A DNA stretch of 64,000 bases from Hesseltinella vesiculosa (Eukaryota > Mucoromycota > Mucoromycetes > Mucorales > Cunninghamellaceae): the NCBI GenBank assembly GCA_002104935.1, contig MCGT01000011.1, forward strand, positions 186,001 to 250,000, given 5' to 3'. How positions within the stretch are numbered: position 1 is the stretch's first letter; each line of letters starts with the position of its first letter. This document shows, in pieces, positions 47,340-57,404 of this stretch. The position numbers were made by a program, and so were the translations under genes. Below the pieces are notes generated by a model. That model was given only the letters and a program-made list of their open reading frames with translations. It had not been told where the DNA came from and made no database searches.

Positions 47340-49103
47340 CCTGATCTGTGCATGCTCAATTTTTTGACAGCCATTCAGCCACTGGTGCATATAGGATTTT
47401 TTTGTTTACTTTGAGCTCAAACGAAATTATTGGCCAGATGGTGTGGAATAGTGTCAATCTTGTCGATGTTTTCAATTCCTGAATTCTCCCTTTGTAGCTG
47501 GTGCACCACCAAAACCTGCTCCCGCAGCATGGACACCAAGTAGGCGACGAGCTCAAACACCTTGAGCCAGTTCAGTCTTTGATCGTGACCCAAAGGAATT
47601 TATGCAGTTCGGCATTCTTGATGAACGTATCGGCCAGGTTGTTGTGGGCCAAGGGCTGTGGTAGATAGGGTGATTGTGGAGCGAATAGACTGGACGGAGA
47701 AGGTCAGTAAATTTTCGGTAGTCAGTAATCGTGCAGCAGCATATCTCCTGAACATGGATTCTAATATGCAGATGGAGCCATGGATGTTTTTGATCGCATC
47801 GTCCTTGGTGAGTGATATCTTCGTTGGTTATCCCCGAAGAGCCTTCCATTACAATGACTTCGACGTTTTGCACATTACGTCATGGTCCGTCCACATTTCT
47901 TAAAGGGCCACGCTTCCAGCTGTCTTGGTGCATTGTTGATTCTGTATAAGATAACGGGTTCGTTTCACACCATTCAGAACCAACTAGGCCGGTTTGGTCG
48001 CCAATGGATTGAAAGATGGGGAAGATATTTTCAATCCAAAAGGTGCGCTCAGATTTAGGTTGATGAACGACAGAGCGGCTGCATTTTCAGGCCCAATCCG
48101 TCAAGTCAAACTGCATGATTTTGATAAACTGCGCTTCGGCTAGGTCAGTTTCCGCGTTGTGAGTCCATAAAAAAAGTAGGGAGAGAGAGCAATGACCTGT
48201 CCAAGGCATCCACAATAAATTCAAAGGCGTTCGGGAAAGACTAAAGATACACTAGCGAGTTCTGTGCAGTCTTGTGTTCTTCGAGTTTCGCTTCTAATTC
48301 GTCGGACATACTTCGATTGTAAGAGGCTGATATAGTGACCATAGCTTTTAGCTTAGCAATGACATCTGCTGATAATTTGGGCTGATGCGGTCGGTAAATA
48401 TTATCAGCAATTGCCGTGAACGTGATAATGTTGCTGGAAGTCGACAGTGATACGTGTGAAAGACGGTTCAATGGACTTAATCAAGTATGAGTGAGATTGC
48501 AGGATCATTGCAAGTGGGGTTGGTTCAGGTGGGTTGACTTCATGCGGCATGGGTGACGGCGAAGGGCTTGAGACGTATATCAGAGTAGGAGAAAAAGAGA
48601 GGTTGTGATAGCAGTTGAGAATTTATAGGGGAGACGGAGATTGAAATATAAAAGATGATGAGCGGGAAGAGAGGACCGATAATGTGAGACGTGCCAATAA
48701 ATGAGTGTTGCCATTTTTTTTTTTTTTTTATGTATTTAACAATACGCTTTCAACGCGTTACCTGTTGAGCTGAGGTTCTTCTGATAAGCAGGTTAGCATG
48801 TCAGCTGCTGTTTCGCCAATATGCTGCAATTCGATGTGAGATTTAAGCTGTGCCATGTCAGCCGAATGGTAGAGGCAAGCTAGGGCAAGCATGGTACACT
48901 CCAAAGGAATCATGGTTCACGTTTTGAAAGATGTAGACGGTGTCGTTTGTGTCCCTGTGCTTTGAACCAAGCGGACGACCCTCAAGCTGAACCCCGTGTA
49001 CATTGAGTAGGTGTCTTCTCAAGTTTTGTGGGGTCGTAAAGCGGCTGCCGGGACAAAGATAACAGTTTTTGGTTATTAAGATGATTCGTGGTAATGTTGA
49101 CAT
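47340..49103 (-). pseudogene. Decayed C2H2-finger gene of a multicopy family
   Basis: On the minus strand the gene starts at 49103 (MSTLPRIILITKNCYLCPG) with a C2H2-like finger (CYLC...RRHLLNVHG). It continues, after an apparent ~10-base insertion near 48880 that shifts the frame, with DMAQLKSHIELQHIGETAAD. Then come the family segments SADVIAKLKAMVTISASYNR and SFPNAFEFIVDALD, and finally repeat X (47340-47720), whose translation includes VFELVAYLVSMLREQV and ENIDKIDTI. Stops occur between segments. Partial copies lie at 44.6-45.4 and 63.0-63.3 kb. Finger plus long C-terminal domain; function unknown. Confidence 0.5.
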
Positions 49104-49139
49104 TTTGGAACAGAGAAAATAAATGCAGATGCGCATGTT

Positions 49140-49660
49140 TGAAGTGAATAATGTAAAAAAAAATAAGTTGAACTATCCCTGTCAGTTTTGAAATAATATA
49201 ATATTCATAAAACTGTTAGAACCAGGTTGACGCAATATATGTATGATTTCGTACGAATATGGGTCATTTTTTATGATATTGATTGGCACCAGGTTTGCAC
49301 AACGCAGTAAGATTTGCTGGATGTAATTTGGTTTTTTTTGGTGATTCACCAATTAAAAATATTTGGCAAAAGTGGATGAAAACGGGACAGAAGACAGCAT
49401 TCTTTTTTTAGCTGGTGATGTGAGTACACTTTTGGAGTCCATCATTTCCCCATGTTCGATTCAAGCCCCACCCCTTTTCTTTTCTTTTCACTGTTTGCCA
49501 CTTATTTTTCTTTTCTCTTCCTCTTCCCCTTTTTCTTATTTTTTCTTTCTTTACGCTTTCTTTCTTTCATAATGTTTATCCATATTTATTAACAAAATGA
49601 TTATTAAAAAATAAAAGGTGTCAAGTATTTTATTACAAGAAGAAAGTCAGAACACTGGGG
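49140..49660. other. A/T-rich gene-poor stretch
   Basis: No supported gene. It includes a long CT-rich tract (CTTTTCTTTTCACTG onward, ~49475-49570). It lies upstream of the decayed finger gene and before a dispersed-repeat copy. Confidence 0.35.
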
Positions 49661-49661
49661 A

Positions 49662-50080
49662 GTCGGAAGTGTCAATACGAAGCTGGTCAAAAGTTGGCTG
49701 ACCAACCTTCACCAAAAGAGCTGTATTTTCCAGTATCATCATAATTCATGTATTTGCGTATCCTTACGAAATTCCATTTGTACCCAGTCACTCAAAAATG
49801 CTGCACAACATTTTTTTCAAAATGAAAAATAAAGAGGATAGCCATATTCAGCCTCCGCACAGAGCTTTGGATTCTTGGCTTGTGCATCAAAGGCAATTGC
49901 TTATCTCCTAACTCTTCCCTCCATCAGTTGAGAGACTTGTGATAGCCGTCAAAGTCATATCTCTTCATTTTGTACTGGCATACATAATTCAGGGTGAATT
50001 TATTTTGAGCAATCTTACGCCGCGATATTTGATCAAGTTGCCTGGAATCCAGTTTGACCGCTGGTTAAAAAACCGCCCTT
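49662..50080. repeat. Dispersed repeat family, copy 5 (inverted, fullest)
   Basis: The longest copy contains AAAAGTTGGCTGACCAACCT, CAGTATCATCATAATTCATG, TGAGTGA-complement TCACTCAAAAATGCTGCACA, the hinge TTTTTTCAAAATGAAAAA, CATATTCAGCCTCCGCACAG and GGTGAATTTATTTTGAGCAA. It ends near TTTGATCAAGTTGCCTGG. It defines an element of roughly 400 bp. Confidence 0.65.
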
Positions 50081-50116
50081 TTTTTTTCTCTACTTCTTTT
50101 CTACAATCTATCCAAC

Positions 50117-50162
50117 ATGGATGATTTTTTTTTTCTCAGGACCAGCGCGAACTCCTTTGACT
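50117..50162 (+). pseudogene. Captured start of APC5
   Basis: CAACATGGATGA, a T-run and CTCAGGACCAGCGCGAAC copy the first ~40 coding bases of the APC5 gene at 9886 (-). The T-run is four bases longer, breaking the APC5 frame. After this point the sequence is unrelated to APC5. Confidence 0.6.
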
Positions 50163-52140
50163 TGGACTGAGTTTACCGAATCGCAGCTTTGGATCCTGAG
50201 CAGCATTTTGAACATTGGCAGCTGTCCAGCACTGATCAAAGTAAGGTCCCTTCGCACACATCAGACAAACGTTTCGCTCACGGCTTCTTTTCATTTTTGA
50301 TGCTTTGTAGTAACCATTCCCGATTCCCAACCACCAAGAACCTTGGCCGATGATCTACCGGACAACAGCGAGGCTGTCACAACGAAAGAAGCATCGCCAG
50401 ACTCTCATTTGCCGCCATCGATCGCTCCCTTGCTACCTCATTTACCTTCTATGGATCAACAACTTAATGATCTACAACAATCAAGGCGAGTTACACAGCC
50501 CAGTTCGGCGATCCTTACGACAGCGAAACACCGATCAGGTCCACCCATTTACCTTGGAACAGCAGCATTATTGGCAGCAAGTGGGGTGCCATATCCCTCG
50601 ACACCGACGGCGACCTGATCATGCCTGATAGCGACAACTACACCTTTGGTGCGTTCAAATCGTTGCCGTTGGAAGTTGACCCGCCTGTCCTACATATTCC
50701 TGGTCGTAACGGCGTCATTTAGTTTGGAGGAAGTGATGAAGACAACAGTGCCTCACCACCAGCCTTGCATCTACCTACCCACGGTGTCGCTGGCCACCGG
50801 AAAACACGGGTGTCTCAGGATGGGGAGAAAGAGAACGATATTTTTTCCCTACCTCCCGCAACGCCTTCCTATCGACCTTTGTTGGATCCTTTTGGATCGC
50901 TACAGCGACCACTGCTTATCACCTGTAAACGCCACCGAAAAATGGCCTCTCTCTACTCGCACACAGCTTTTCTCGTCCGCAATGAACCCTACCCAGCTCC
51001 TCTCGCCCACCCGACTGTCCACACCTTCCGGCTGCCCTTGCCAGCATCCTCAAAACCCACGCCAAGCGCTCAGCCAGATCAAGCTCCTTTTGGCTCGGCT
51101 TGGGCGGACCTGTTGGACGACAATGACCACCACGATATACTCTCTAGCCCTGCCGACGACATTTTTGATATTGGCACTCTTGCGCTAAAGGCAAGCCTCC
51201 TGAACGTCAGCACTCACCGACGACAACGGCAACCCTACCAGCACCTTCCTCGCCCTGCAGCACCAACAAGCCTCCTGCCCTTCGGTAAACACCTCCACAG
51301 AAACCTCACTTGCTGCACGCCCACCTCGACCGTCGCGTTCAAGTCGGGAAGACGATGACTTTATTCGACGGTGTACTCAAGGAAGCGCAGTCTCTTTTTT
51401 ATCGTGTGCTATATCTGTTTGGCTATCAGGGTCGAACACATGAATGGTGCACTAGCCAACCTTGGGTGCGCAATTGCCCTCGAACGAGAAATGTGCTGGT
51501 GGTTCCTTTGTTTGCTCAGGTGGAATAGATCTTCATTGCACAGGATCGGTCTATCCCTCGACCAACGGGCATGCCTACGCTCCCTACTGCGTTGTACAGT
51601 CTCGTCAGCTGGCTGCTATCGCCCAGACCTGCCTATTCCAAGTAAAAAAAAAAAAAAAGGCATCCGCCCGATCTATTTTTATTAACTGAAATGCCCCCCC
51701 TTTTTTTTTTGTTTGCTTCGTTTTGCTAGGAAAGACAATGGGATTCTACAGGCAATGGCAAAAGACAGAAGCTGTGGCTTTCAACCATGGTCTGCTGTAG
51801 ATCCAGTGATCAAAATGGATCGCATTATCAATCGGCGGCTCAGTCAGAGTCAGCAACAGAGATCTTGGCTGCTATCCAGGAAGGTCCATTGAGTGTCTTC
51901 AAGTTGATGCTGGACCTGCGCACGGTGTTTGGTCGCTGCTACCTGTTGTTGGATTGGTTTGGCTGGCAATGGCAAGGCACAACCCTGCGGTTGCTCAATG
52001 ACCCGATCCAATGGCAACCCTGCAACTCTTCACTCCCCACCCGTCACCAGACGATGCCCGGCCGTTGGATACAGCCTCGCTTCCGGTTGACAGCATGCCT
52101 GACATGCTACCTACCGATACCTGTGGTGCGGTGTTTTTAA
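50163..52140 (+). pseudogene. Decayed coding sequence, identity unknown
   Basis: GC-richer than its flanks, with protein-like segments in changing plus-strand frames: WTEFTESQLWILSSILNIG, WGAISLDTDGDLIMPDSDN, FGSAWADLLDDNDHHDILS, GGSFVCSGGIDLHCTGSVY and EGPLSVFKLMLDLRTVFGR. Some fit GT-AG introns (for instance 51641-51730), but phases do not join and stops intervene. It may be one or more host-gene fragments gathered by transposition. I cannot name the source gene. Confidence 0.4.
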
Positions 52141-52566
52141 AATGGATCTCGCTTGGACTTTCGCAATAGTCGACAGCATCTTGCGTTCAAGACGTCTCCA
52201 ATAGGATCCTGCATCATCTGTAATAAATTTCCCACGGCTAAAAAAGGCAGCAAGGTCGGACGACTGAAGTTAGGCTTAGCTAGCAGATTTGAAGTAAACC
52301 AACACTAGTCCTGGCTCCCCATGTGGACGCAATACGTTGTCAATTCAATACAATAAAACCTCGCTCAAGGTGTAGGGGTCAAAAACGGGGGTAATAAAGG
52401 TGTATTCGGCGTCGAAAATGCTCATCGAAGCAGCAAAGTTTACGCGACAGCAGTTATCTTTGCTGAGTTTTTGTGCTACTTTTGACTCTATCACACCCTT
52501 TACTCAACTGGTATAAATGCCCAAACAATTTGAAATAAAATAATCTTTTCCCAAAAAAAATCTGTT

Positions 52567-52947
52567 ATGACAGTAAACATTGACATTGGAGCAGTTATTA
52601 AAGAAGTAGCTTTAGCCTTTGAAAAATTAGCAACCGCGATAGCTGACCACATAAGAAGACGTGGCCAAAAAAAGGAAGACCAGTGGTTCGTTGAAACAGT
52701 ACACAGTCGCCTCCAAGTCATAGGAGACGCATCTGTTAAACTATCAAACAAACGATTAGAACTTGGCTATGCTTGGGATGCTGCTCTGAAAGAAAACAAT
52801 CAAGTCCTGATGGATGCTCTTAATGCCAGTATGTTAGAAATCGACAATTATATCACACATAATACGAACCTTGCAACGGAGCTGAGCGAATTACAAAGTC
52901 AAGCTGCGCAGAGGCTAATAGATAACTTTAATAATAAAAATTATTAA
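52567..52947 (+). CDS. Unknown 126-aa helical protein, possible island cargo
   Basis: An intronless frame starts MTVNIDIGAVIKEVALAFEK and ends RLIDNFNNKNY. It is rich in helix-forming residues with heptad-like spacing (NLATELSELQSQAAQRLID). No membrane segment, signal peptide or known domain is recognised. It is AT-rich and intact, unlike the decayed sequence on its left. A TATA-like AAATAAAATAATC lies ~25 bases upstream of the ATG. Confidence 0.5.
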   Translation: MTVNIDIGAVIKEVALAFEKLATAIADHIRRRGQKKEDQWFVETVHSRLQVIGDASVKLSNKRLELGYAWDAALKENNQVLMDALNASMLEIDNYITHNTNLATELSELQSQAAQRLIDNFNNKNY

Positions 52948-53198
52948 ATATGTTCACCCTGTGATGGTCTCATTTTTTAAAAAAAGACGTTGTTTGTCTC
53001 ATCTTTTTTTTTTTACGACATCCCTTCCCTTTTCTCTTTTTTTTTTTTTTTTATTGTCAAGGTTAAGCACCGAACGGATTCGGTAGGTTGCTTGTTTAAT
53101 ATCTTTCACTTTGTCCCAAATTACTCATTATTATTTTTACCATGAATAAGGTGCCATATTTACGTTTAGCAGTCAGAAGTACAACAATCGGGTGTGAC

Positions 53199-53625
53199 TG
53201 AAGTACAGCCAAGAGGAGCTTCCCGTCCTCGGCACACCCTCATCCTCGGTTGAAAATCTCCCTCCACCTTCTGCATCGACATCGTCCTCCCCTCCACATC
53301 CACCACCTGCATCAGCCATGCACACAGGAACCAATACCCCAGCACCTCCATCACCAATGTCTGTGACTTCCATAGCTCCTGCACCAGCGTCACCGATGTC
53401 AACATCAACCGTCACTCCAACAACTAGCTTGAAAAGGTAATTGAGCAACGAAGATAAAGCATCACTTGAATAGAACTCACACCGCTTTATAGAAAATGCG
53501 TGGAATCCTTTCTCCACCTTGAGGAAGAAATTGTGGCCAAACGCGCCAAAATAATGGAATTGAAGAAGGAGCTTAGTGATATGGAAGGCCTAATATCTGC
53601 AATGAAATTGTTTCTGGAAAAATAA
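53199..53625 (+). CDS. Small two-exon protein: Pro/Ser-rich part plus coiled coil
   Basis: Exon 53199-53436 encodes a Pro/Ser/Thr-rich stretch (NLPPPSASTSSSPPHPPPA) and ends at GTAATT. Exon 53493-53625 continues in phase with KCVESFLHLEEEIVAKRAK and KELSDMEGLISAMKLFLEK, then stop. The first ATG in frame is 53318, giving about 84 aa. The frame upstream is open to ~53199, so more 5' exons are possible. The layout resembles other small Mucoromycota proteins of unknown role. Confidence 0.4.
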
Positions 53626-53724
53626 ATAAAAATCTGCATGACGAATTGCTGGAAAGCTATAGGATGGTCATCTCTAATCAATAAAAAAACTGGTCAAATC
53701 TTTTTCTCTGCCATGATATGTAGT

Positions 53725-53862
53725 GCATCGATGCTGATCTAAATGTGGAAGCGAATGTCCTTGGGGAGGAGTTTATCGAGAAATTTGTAGATGGTACCAG
53801 GGTAACGATCAAGCTCTCTCAAACCTTCATCAAGCAATACACGGATGGCAGGTTAAAAATCG
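53725..53862 (+). pseudogene. Captured APC5 exon with intron flanks
   Basis: The translation ADLNVEANVLGEEFIEKFVD and TIKLSQTFIKQYTDG aligns with AGLNVEANALVEEYSKKFAD and KLSQVCMKRYTDD of APC5 exon 7755-7628. Similarity continues into the upstream intron (CTGCCATGATATGTAG against CTGCCATAAAATGTAG) and past the donor. Retained intron sequence means DNA-level capture and not a cDNA copy. It ends just before the mariner insertion at 53890. Confidence 0.75.
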
Positions 53863-53889
53863 ATTTTTTTTAGCAGCATTTGCTGAATA

Positions 53890-54230
53890 CAGTATTTTTA
53901 GTGATGATTGGCGCGCAGGATAAAAATTTTAGTAGGCAAAAGAAAACCAATTCACAGGCAAAATAAATTTGAATGCACGCAAACCAGGTCTGATTTGCCC
54001 GCAAAGCATTTCCTGGTTCTCCAGCCACGCAAACCAGACCTCCGACTCCCGCAAACCTGATCTTCTCCACCCGCAAACCTAGTCTCCCCTCACGCAAACC
54101 AGATCTCCAGTGCACGCAAAAAAAAAAAACACCATTTATTTTTCTTGAAAAAAAAAAGAGGTGCATGACTAGAGCTTCTCCTCCTTGCTCAAACAACGAT
54201 CAAAAAAGGTGAGGGAGTGCTGGATCCATC
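53890..54230. repeat. Left terminal inverted repeat of the mariner element
   Basis: Complement of 57021-57402. It includes direct repeats of CGCAAACCAGA/CGCAAACCTGA type between 53975 and 54115 and a complementary copy of the last ~20 transposase codons (HSLTFFDRCLSKEEKL). Confidence 0.85.
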
Positions 54231-54610
54231 CTTGGGGGTTGAGGGATGGGCTGTAGGGCGGTAATTTCAGCCATCGCTGAAACACCAAACTGCTCCAGCA
54301 AGTCGTAGGGTGGGTTGCCATCAAACATCCTTGCATATTTGTGGCAACTGCTACGTGACGCATTCACGCATTTTGCCGTGTTTGTGTACGACATTTTCAG
54401 CTGGTACACACAAATCCAAATCTTGCACCGCTGCATTGCGCTCAGCATGCGTTGGTCCTTGCGCGATTGTTGGTAGTCAATGTTGACAAAAGGATGTTTT
54501 TCAATCGCCAAAGAGGGTGAAGCTGATTGGGAATCAGATGCGCCCATAAAATCATAGATCTTAAAGATAGCAGGATTTTCATAACCAAGATCATATTCAG
54601 TTGTAGGCAT
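54200..54610 (-). CDS. Mariner-borne ORF, 136 aa, unknown function
   Basis: A frame from ATG at 54610 (MPTTEYDLGYENPAIFKIYD) to a stop inside the left TIR. It contains RSSCHKYARMFDGNPPYDLL. A TATA-like TATATAAG lies ~75 bases upstream. The last ~20 residues are encoded by the repeat in a different frame from the transposase. No known domain. It may pair with the upstream DNA-binding ORF as a split accessory gene. Confidence 0.5.
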   Translation of the reverse strand: MPTTEYDLGYENPAIFKIYDFMGASDSQSASPSLAIEKHPFVNIDYQQSRKDQRMLSAMQRCKIWICVYQLKMSYTNTAKCVNASRSSCHKYARMFDGNPPYDLLEQFGVSAMAEITALQPIPQPPRMDPALPHLF

Positions 54611-54748
54611 TTTAAGACAAGACAGACAAGACAATTTAAATTGAATGAAAGAGGTGCAGTCGATTTCATCATGATTCTTATATACGTTCTTTTGGTGCTA
54701 CAATACTGTGTGCAACAAAAAAAAATTGGGAAAAAAAATAAATTTATT

Positions 54749-55237
54749 TTACAGGCAGATCGCTAACTTTTCAAAATCAAAACTTAATTCCTCACTTGCT
54801 GATTCTACCAATTGCATTGCTTCAAGTCTCTGCATCAAATATCCAAGGGTAAGCTGATTATTATTTTCATTTGGGCTAGAATATGTGACCGAGCTTTCAT
54901 CCTCCATTTGTCGACCAAATGTAAATAACATAGATTCCATTGGAGGTGCCTTGATTTTGGGCTTCGGAGGACTGCAGACAGGGGGCTGGCACAACTCCTT
55001 CATCCAACGTTGTGCAACGCGTCGGTGCACGTTATGCTTCGCTGCAATCTTTGCAATTGATTTCTTGCCCTGATTATGGATTGCTTCAAGAAGGACTTCG
55101 TGTTTAATTTTTTTCGAATATCGGTTGTAGTGTCTTTTCTGTTGGGTTGGCGGTCGCTGCTGCGTTTCTTCGTTTCTTCCCTTTTCTAATACAAATTGAA
55201 TGTCCATGCGAATTTTCGAAGAGATTGAGAGAGACAA
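54749..55237 (-). CDS. Mariner-borne helix-turn-helix-like protein
   Basis: The frame from ATG 55237 encodes 162 aa; an internal ATG (MDIQFVLEKG) is the alternative start. After a Gln/basic stretch comes YSKKIKHEVLLEAIHNQGKK, then SIAKIAAKHNVHRRVAQRWM, a helix-turn-helix of the Psq/transposase type. The C-terminal half is Ser/Glu-rich and ends FDFEKLAICL. It has no catalytic domain. It is divergent from the transposase across a repeat array, so a repressor or end-binding accessory factor is plausible. Confidence 0.6.
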   Translation of the reverse strand: MSLSISSKIRMDIQFVLEKGRNEETQQRPPTQQKRHYNRYSKKIKHEVLLEAIHNQGKKSIAKIAAKHNVHRRVAQRWMKELCQPPVCSPPKPKIKAPPMESMLFTFGRQMEDESSVTYSSPNENNNQLTLGYLMQRLEAMQLVESASEELSFDFEKLAICL

Positions 55238-55274
55238 ACAAATTTAGGAAGATGCGACTTCGCTCTGGAAGCGC

Positions 55275-55512
55275 TCTGCTTGCAATCAAAAAAATGGCAA
55301 GTCGAACAATGTCGAACGCTTCTTGCCTTTTTTTTTTTTTTTGGTCGCAATTACCTTTTTTTTTTGGTCGCAATTACCTTTTTTTTTTGGTCGCAAGTGG
55401 CGACTTGCCATTTGGTCACAAACGGAGCGTTCGACATCGTTCGACTTGCCTTTTTTTTATTGGTCGCAGTGGACTTGCCATTTGGTCGCAAGCGGAGCGT
55501 TCGACATCGGTA
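55275..55512. repeat. Direct-repeat array between divergent mariner genes
   Basis: GGTCGCAATTACC preceded by T-runs recurs in tandem at 55350-55390. GGAGCGTTCGACATCG occurs near 55425 and 55495, with related GTCGAAC and CTTGCCATTTGGTC copies. It separates the helix-turn-helix gene (-) and transposase (+) promoters and could be a regulator or transposase binding array. Confidence 0.6.
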
Positions 55513-55557
55513 CGTTTATGACAAGTTGACTGGCCTTGAACGATCTTGAGCTGTGCG

Positions 55558-55566
55558 TATATATAT
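55558..55566 (+). promoter_or_regulatory. TATA box of the mariner transposase
   Basis: TATATATAT lies ~62 bases upstream of the transposase ATG at 55628, a suitable distance for a core promoter with a short leader. Confidence 0.45.
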
Positions 55567-55627
55567 CCTGGGTCATTTTGAAAACAAATTCATTTTCTGT
55601 TCGATCACTCCTGTTTATTAAGATCGT

Positions 55628-57088
55628 ATGACTGCTATTTGGAACCTCCGTTCATCTACCAACGCCATCAGCGATTCTGACAGTGTTGAAACTGCTTCAA
55701 TTATGTCCATGGAAGAGGAGCTTGTCTTGCTTGCTGGTGCTTACGAAACGTTTAATGACAAGCCTCCAACAACATGCAGAGACCCACAAGCTGGCTTTGA
55801 TGTTAATTATTTGAAACTTGATCGTGGGCAGCTGATAAACTTCGAAGCATATCAAGCTTTGTACAAACGCGCAATCGAGCCTATGGATACAGATGTCACC
55901 GCCGAGACTCCAGCTGTGAAAACTCAACCGCTTACACCAAAACGCGGCCCTTACCGAGTGTATTCCGCAACTGATGTTGAAAAGTTAATAGATATGGTCA
56001 CCACCAAAGGTATAAACGTATAAACATTTAGAAAATAAGCGTCCAGGCGGTGGGAAATGACCTGTTTTTTTTTTCTTTTAGGCTATACAGCGGCTGCAGC
56101 AGGCAGGGAACTTGGTATCAAGGAACGTACTGCTCAAGGGTACGTGGCTAAATTTTTCAAAGACGAGCAACAACGTGTGCCCATCCCCGGAATGTGTCAT
56201 CGAAAAGGAGGCAATAGAAAGCTCTTTCAAGAACACACGGACTTCCTTGTTGCCTTTTTTGACGATGACCCAACCCACACATTGGCTGAAGCGAAAATTG
56301 CCTTGGAAGAGCAGTTTCCAATGACCATCTCTGCGTCTGGCCTGCGCAGCCACCTTCGCTCGCACTGCATGTTGACCCTCAAAAAGGTGCAACTCTTCTC
56401 AGAAGCAAGATTTTCACCAAGGACCATACAACTCCGATATGACAGGATCTTGGAATGGAGAGCGCTCAAGGACTTTGATTTTTCGACCAACTGCGTTTTC
56501 TTGGACGAAGCTGGTTTCAATCTTCACCTGCGCCGTGGGTTTGGCTGGGCACCCCGTGGTGAAACTCCCAAAGTCAAGGTTGCAGCGTCCAAAGGTCCAA
56601 ACATCACCATCCTTGGGGCAATTTGCGAGCTTGGCATTGTCAACCTCACCCTGCGCAAGCCAACCGTTTCTACCACAACTGACAAGAAGGGCAAGAAGGC
56701 GAAGGCAAAAGCTGGCACAAGGACGGAAGATTTTTTGGCCTTCATCGACGATGTTATGACGTGCCTTGAAAATGATGGCATCCGCGGGCGTTACGTCATC
56801 ATGGACAATGCTACCATCCACAACAACGACACTGTCAAAGCTGTCATCACGAACCGTGGATTCAAACCAATGTTCCTACCACCCTACAGCCCATTCCTCA
56901 ACCCGATTGAGGAATGTTGGGCCAAAATCAAGGCAGGTGTGCGCCGGTCCCCCTTGGACAATCAAGACTCTTTGGCCCCAAGAATCCGCGAGGCTGCTCT
57001 CTCTGTGACACCAAGCGATTGCCAAGGGTGGATCCGGCACTCCCTCACCTTTTTTGATCGTTGTTTGAGCAAGGAGGAGAAGCTCTAG
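55628..57088 (+). CDS. Tc1/mariner transposase (DD34E)
   Basis: Exons 55628-56009 and 56082-57088 encode 462 aa. A variable N-terminus precedes a helix-turn-helix (AAAAGRELGIKERTAQGYVA). The catalytic core shows VFLDEAGFNLHL (Asp ~269), GRYVIMDNATIHNN (Asp ~369) and LPPYSPFLNPIEECWAKIK (Glu ~404). The last two are 34 residues apart, giving the DD34E signature. The frame is intact and all three catalytic residues are present, so the enzyme may be active. The 3' end of the gene lies in the right TIR. Confidence 0.9.
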
Positions 57089-57402
57089 TCGCTGCACCTC
57101 TTTTTTTTTTTTTCAAGAAAAATAAATGAAGGTGCTTTTTTTTTTTTTTTTTTTTTTTTTGCGTGCACTGGAGATCTGGTTTGCGTGAGGGGAGACTGGG
57201 TTTGCGGGTGGAGAAGATCAGGTTTGCGGGAGTCGGGGGTCTGGTTTGCGTGGCTGGAGAATCAGATTCACGTGCACTGGAAATGCTTTGCGGGCAAATC
57301 AGACCTGGTTTGCGTGCAATCAATTTTATTTTGCCAGTGAATTAGTTCTCTTTTGCCTACTAAAATTTTTATCCTGCGCGCCAATCATCACAAAAAATAC
57401 TG
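57021..57402. repeat. Right terminal inverted repeat of the mariner element
   Basis: Complement of 53890-54230. It carries the mirrored GGTTTGCGTG/GTTTGCGGG direct repeats and a long poly-T tract near 57138-57160, and ends ATACTG before the TA at 57403. Confidence 0.85.
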
Positions 57403-57404
57403 TA

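Larger units (their letters stand above)
53890..57402. mobile_element. Tc1/mariner element, 3.5 kb, three genes, TA duplication
   Basis: Both ends begin CAGTATTTTT and continue GATTGGCGCGCAGGATAAAA, TTTTAGTAGGCA (one mismatch in the first 50 bases), and TA flanks each end (53888-53889, 57403-57404). The inverted repeats reach ~345 bp, include four or more GCAAACC-containing direct repeats and extend into the transposase 3' end. Inside are a DD34E transposase (+) and two minus-strand ORFs. The near-identical tips suggest fairly recent movement. Confidence 0.88.

Noticed and set aside
50350..51360. Several overlapping 90-200 aa plus frames as independent genes
   Set aside because: They overlap in different frames, lack joined splice structure and are better read as one decayed sequence.
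55280..55549. Frames reading FFFWSQLPFFFG repeats
   Set aside because: Translation of the T-run/GGTCGCAATTACC repeat array, not protein-coding.
57138..57160. Poly-T tract as a terminator
   Set aside because: Poly-T runs are ubiquitous in introns and flanks here and carry no hairpin.
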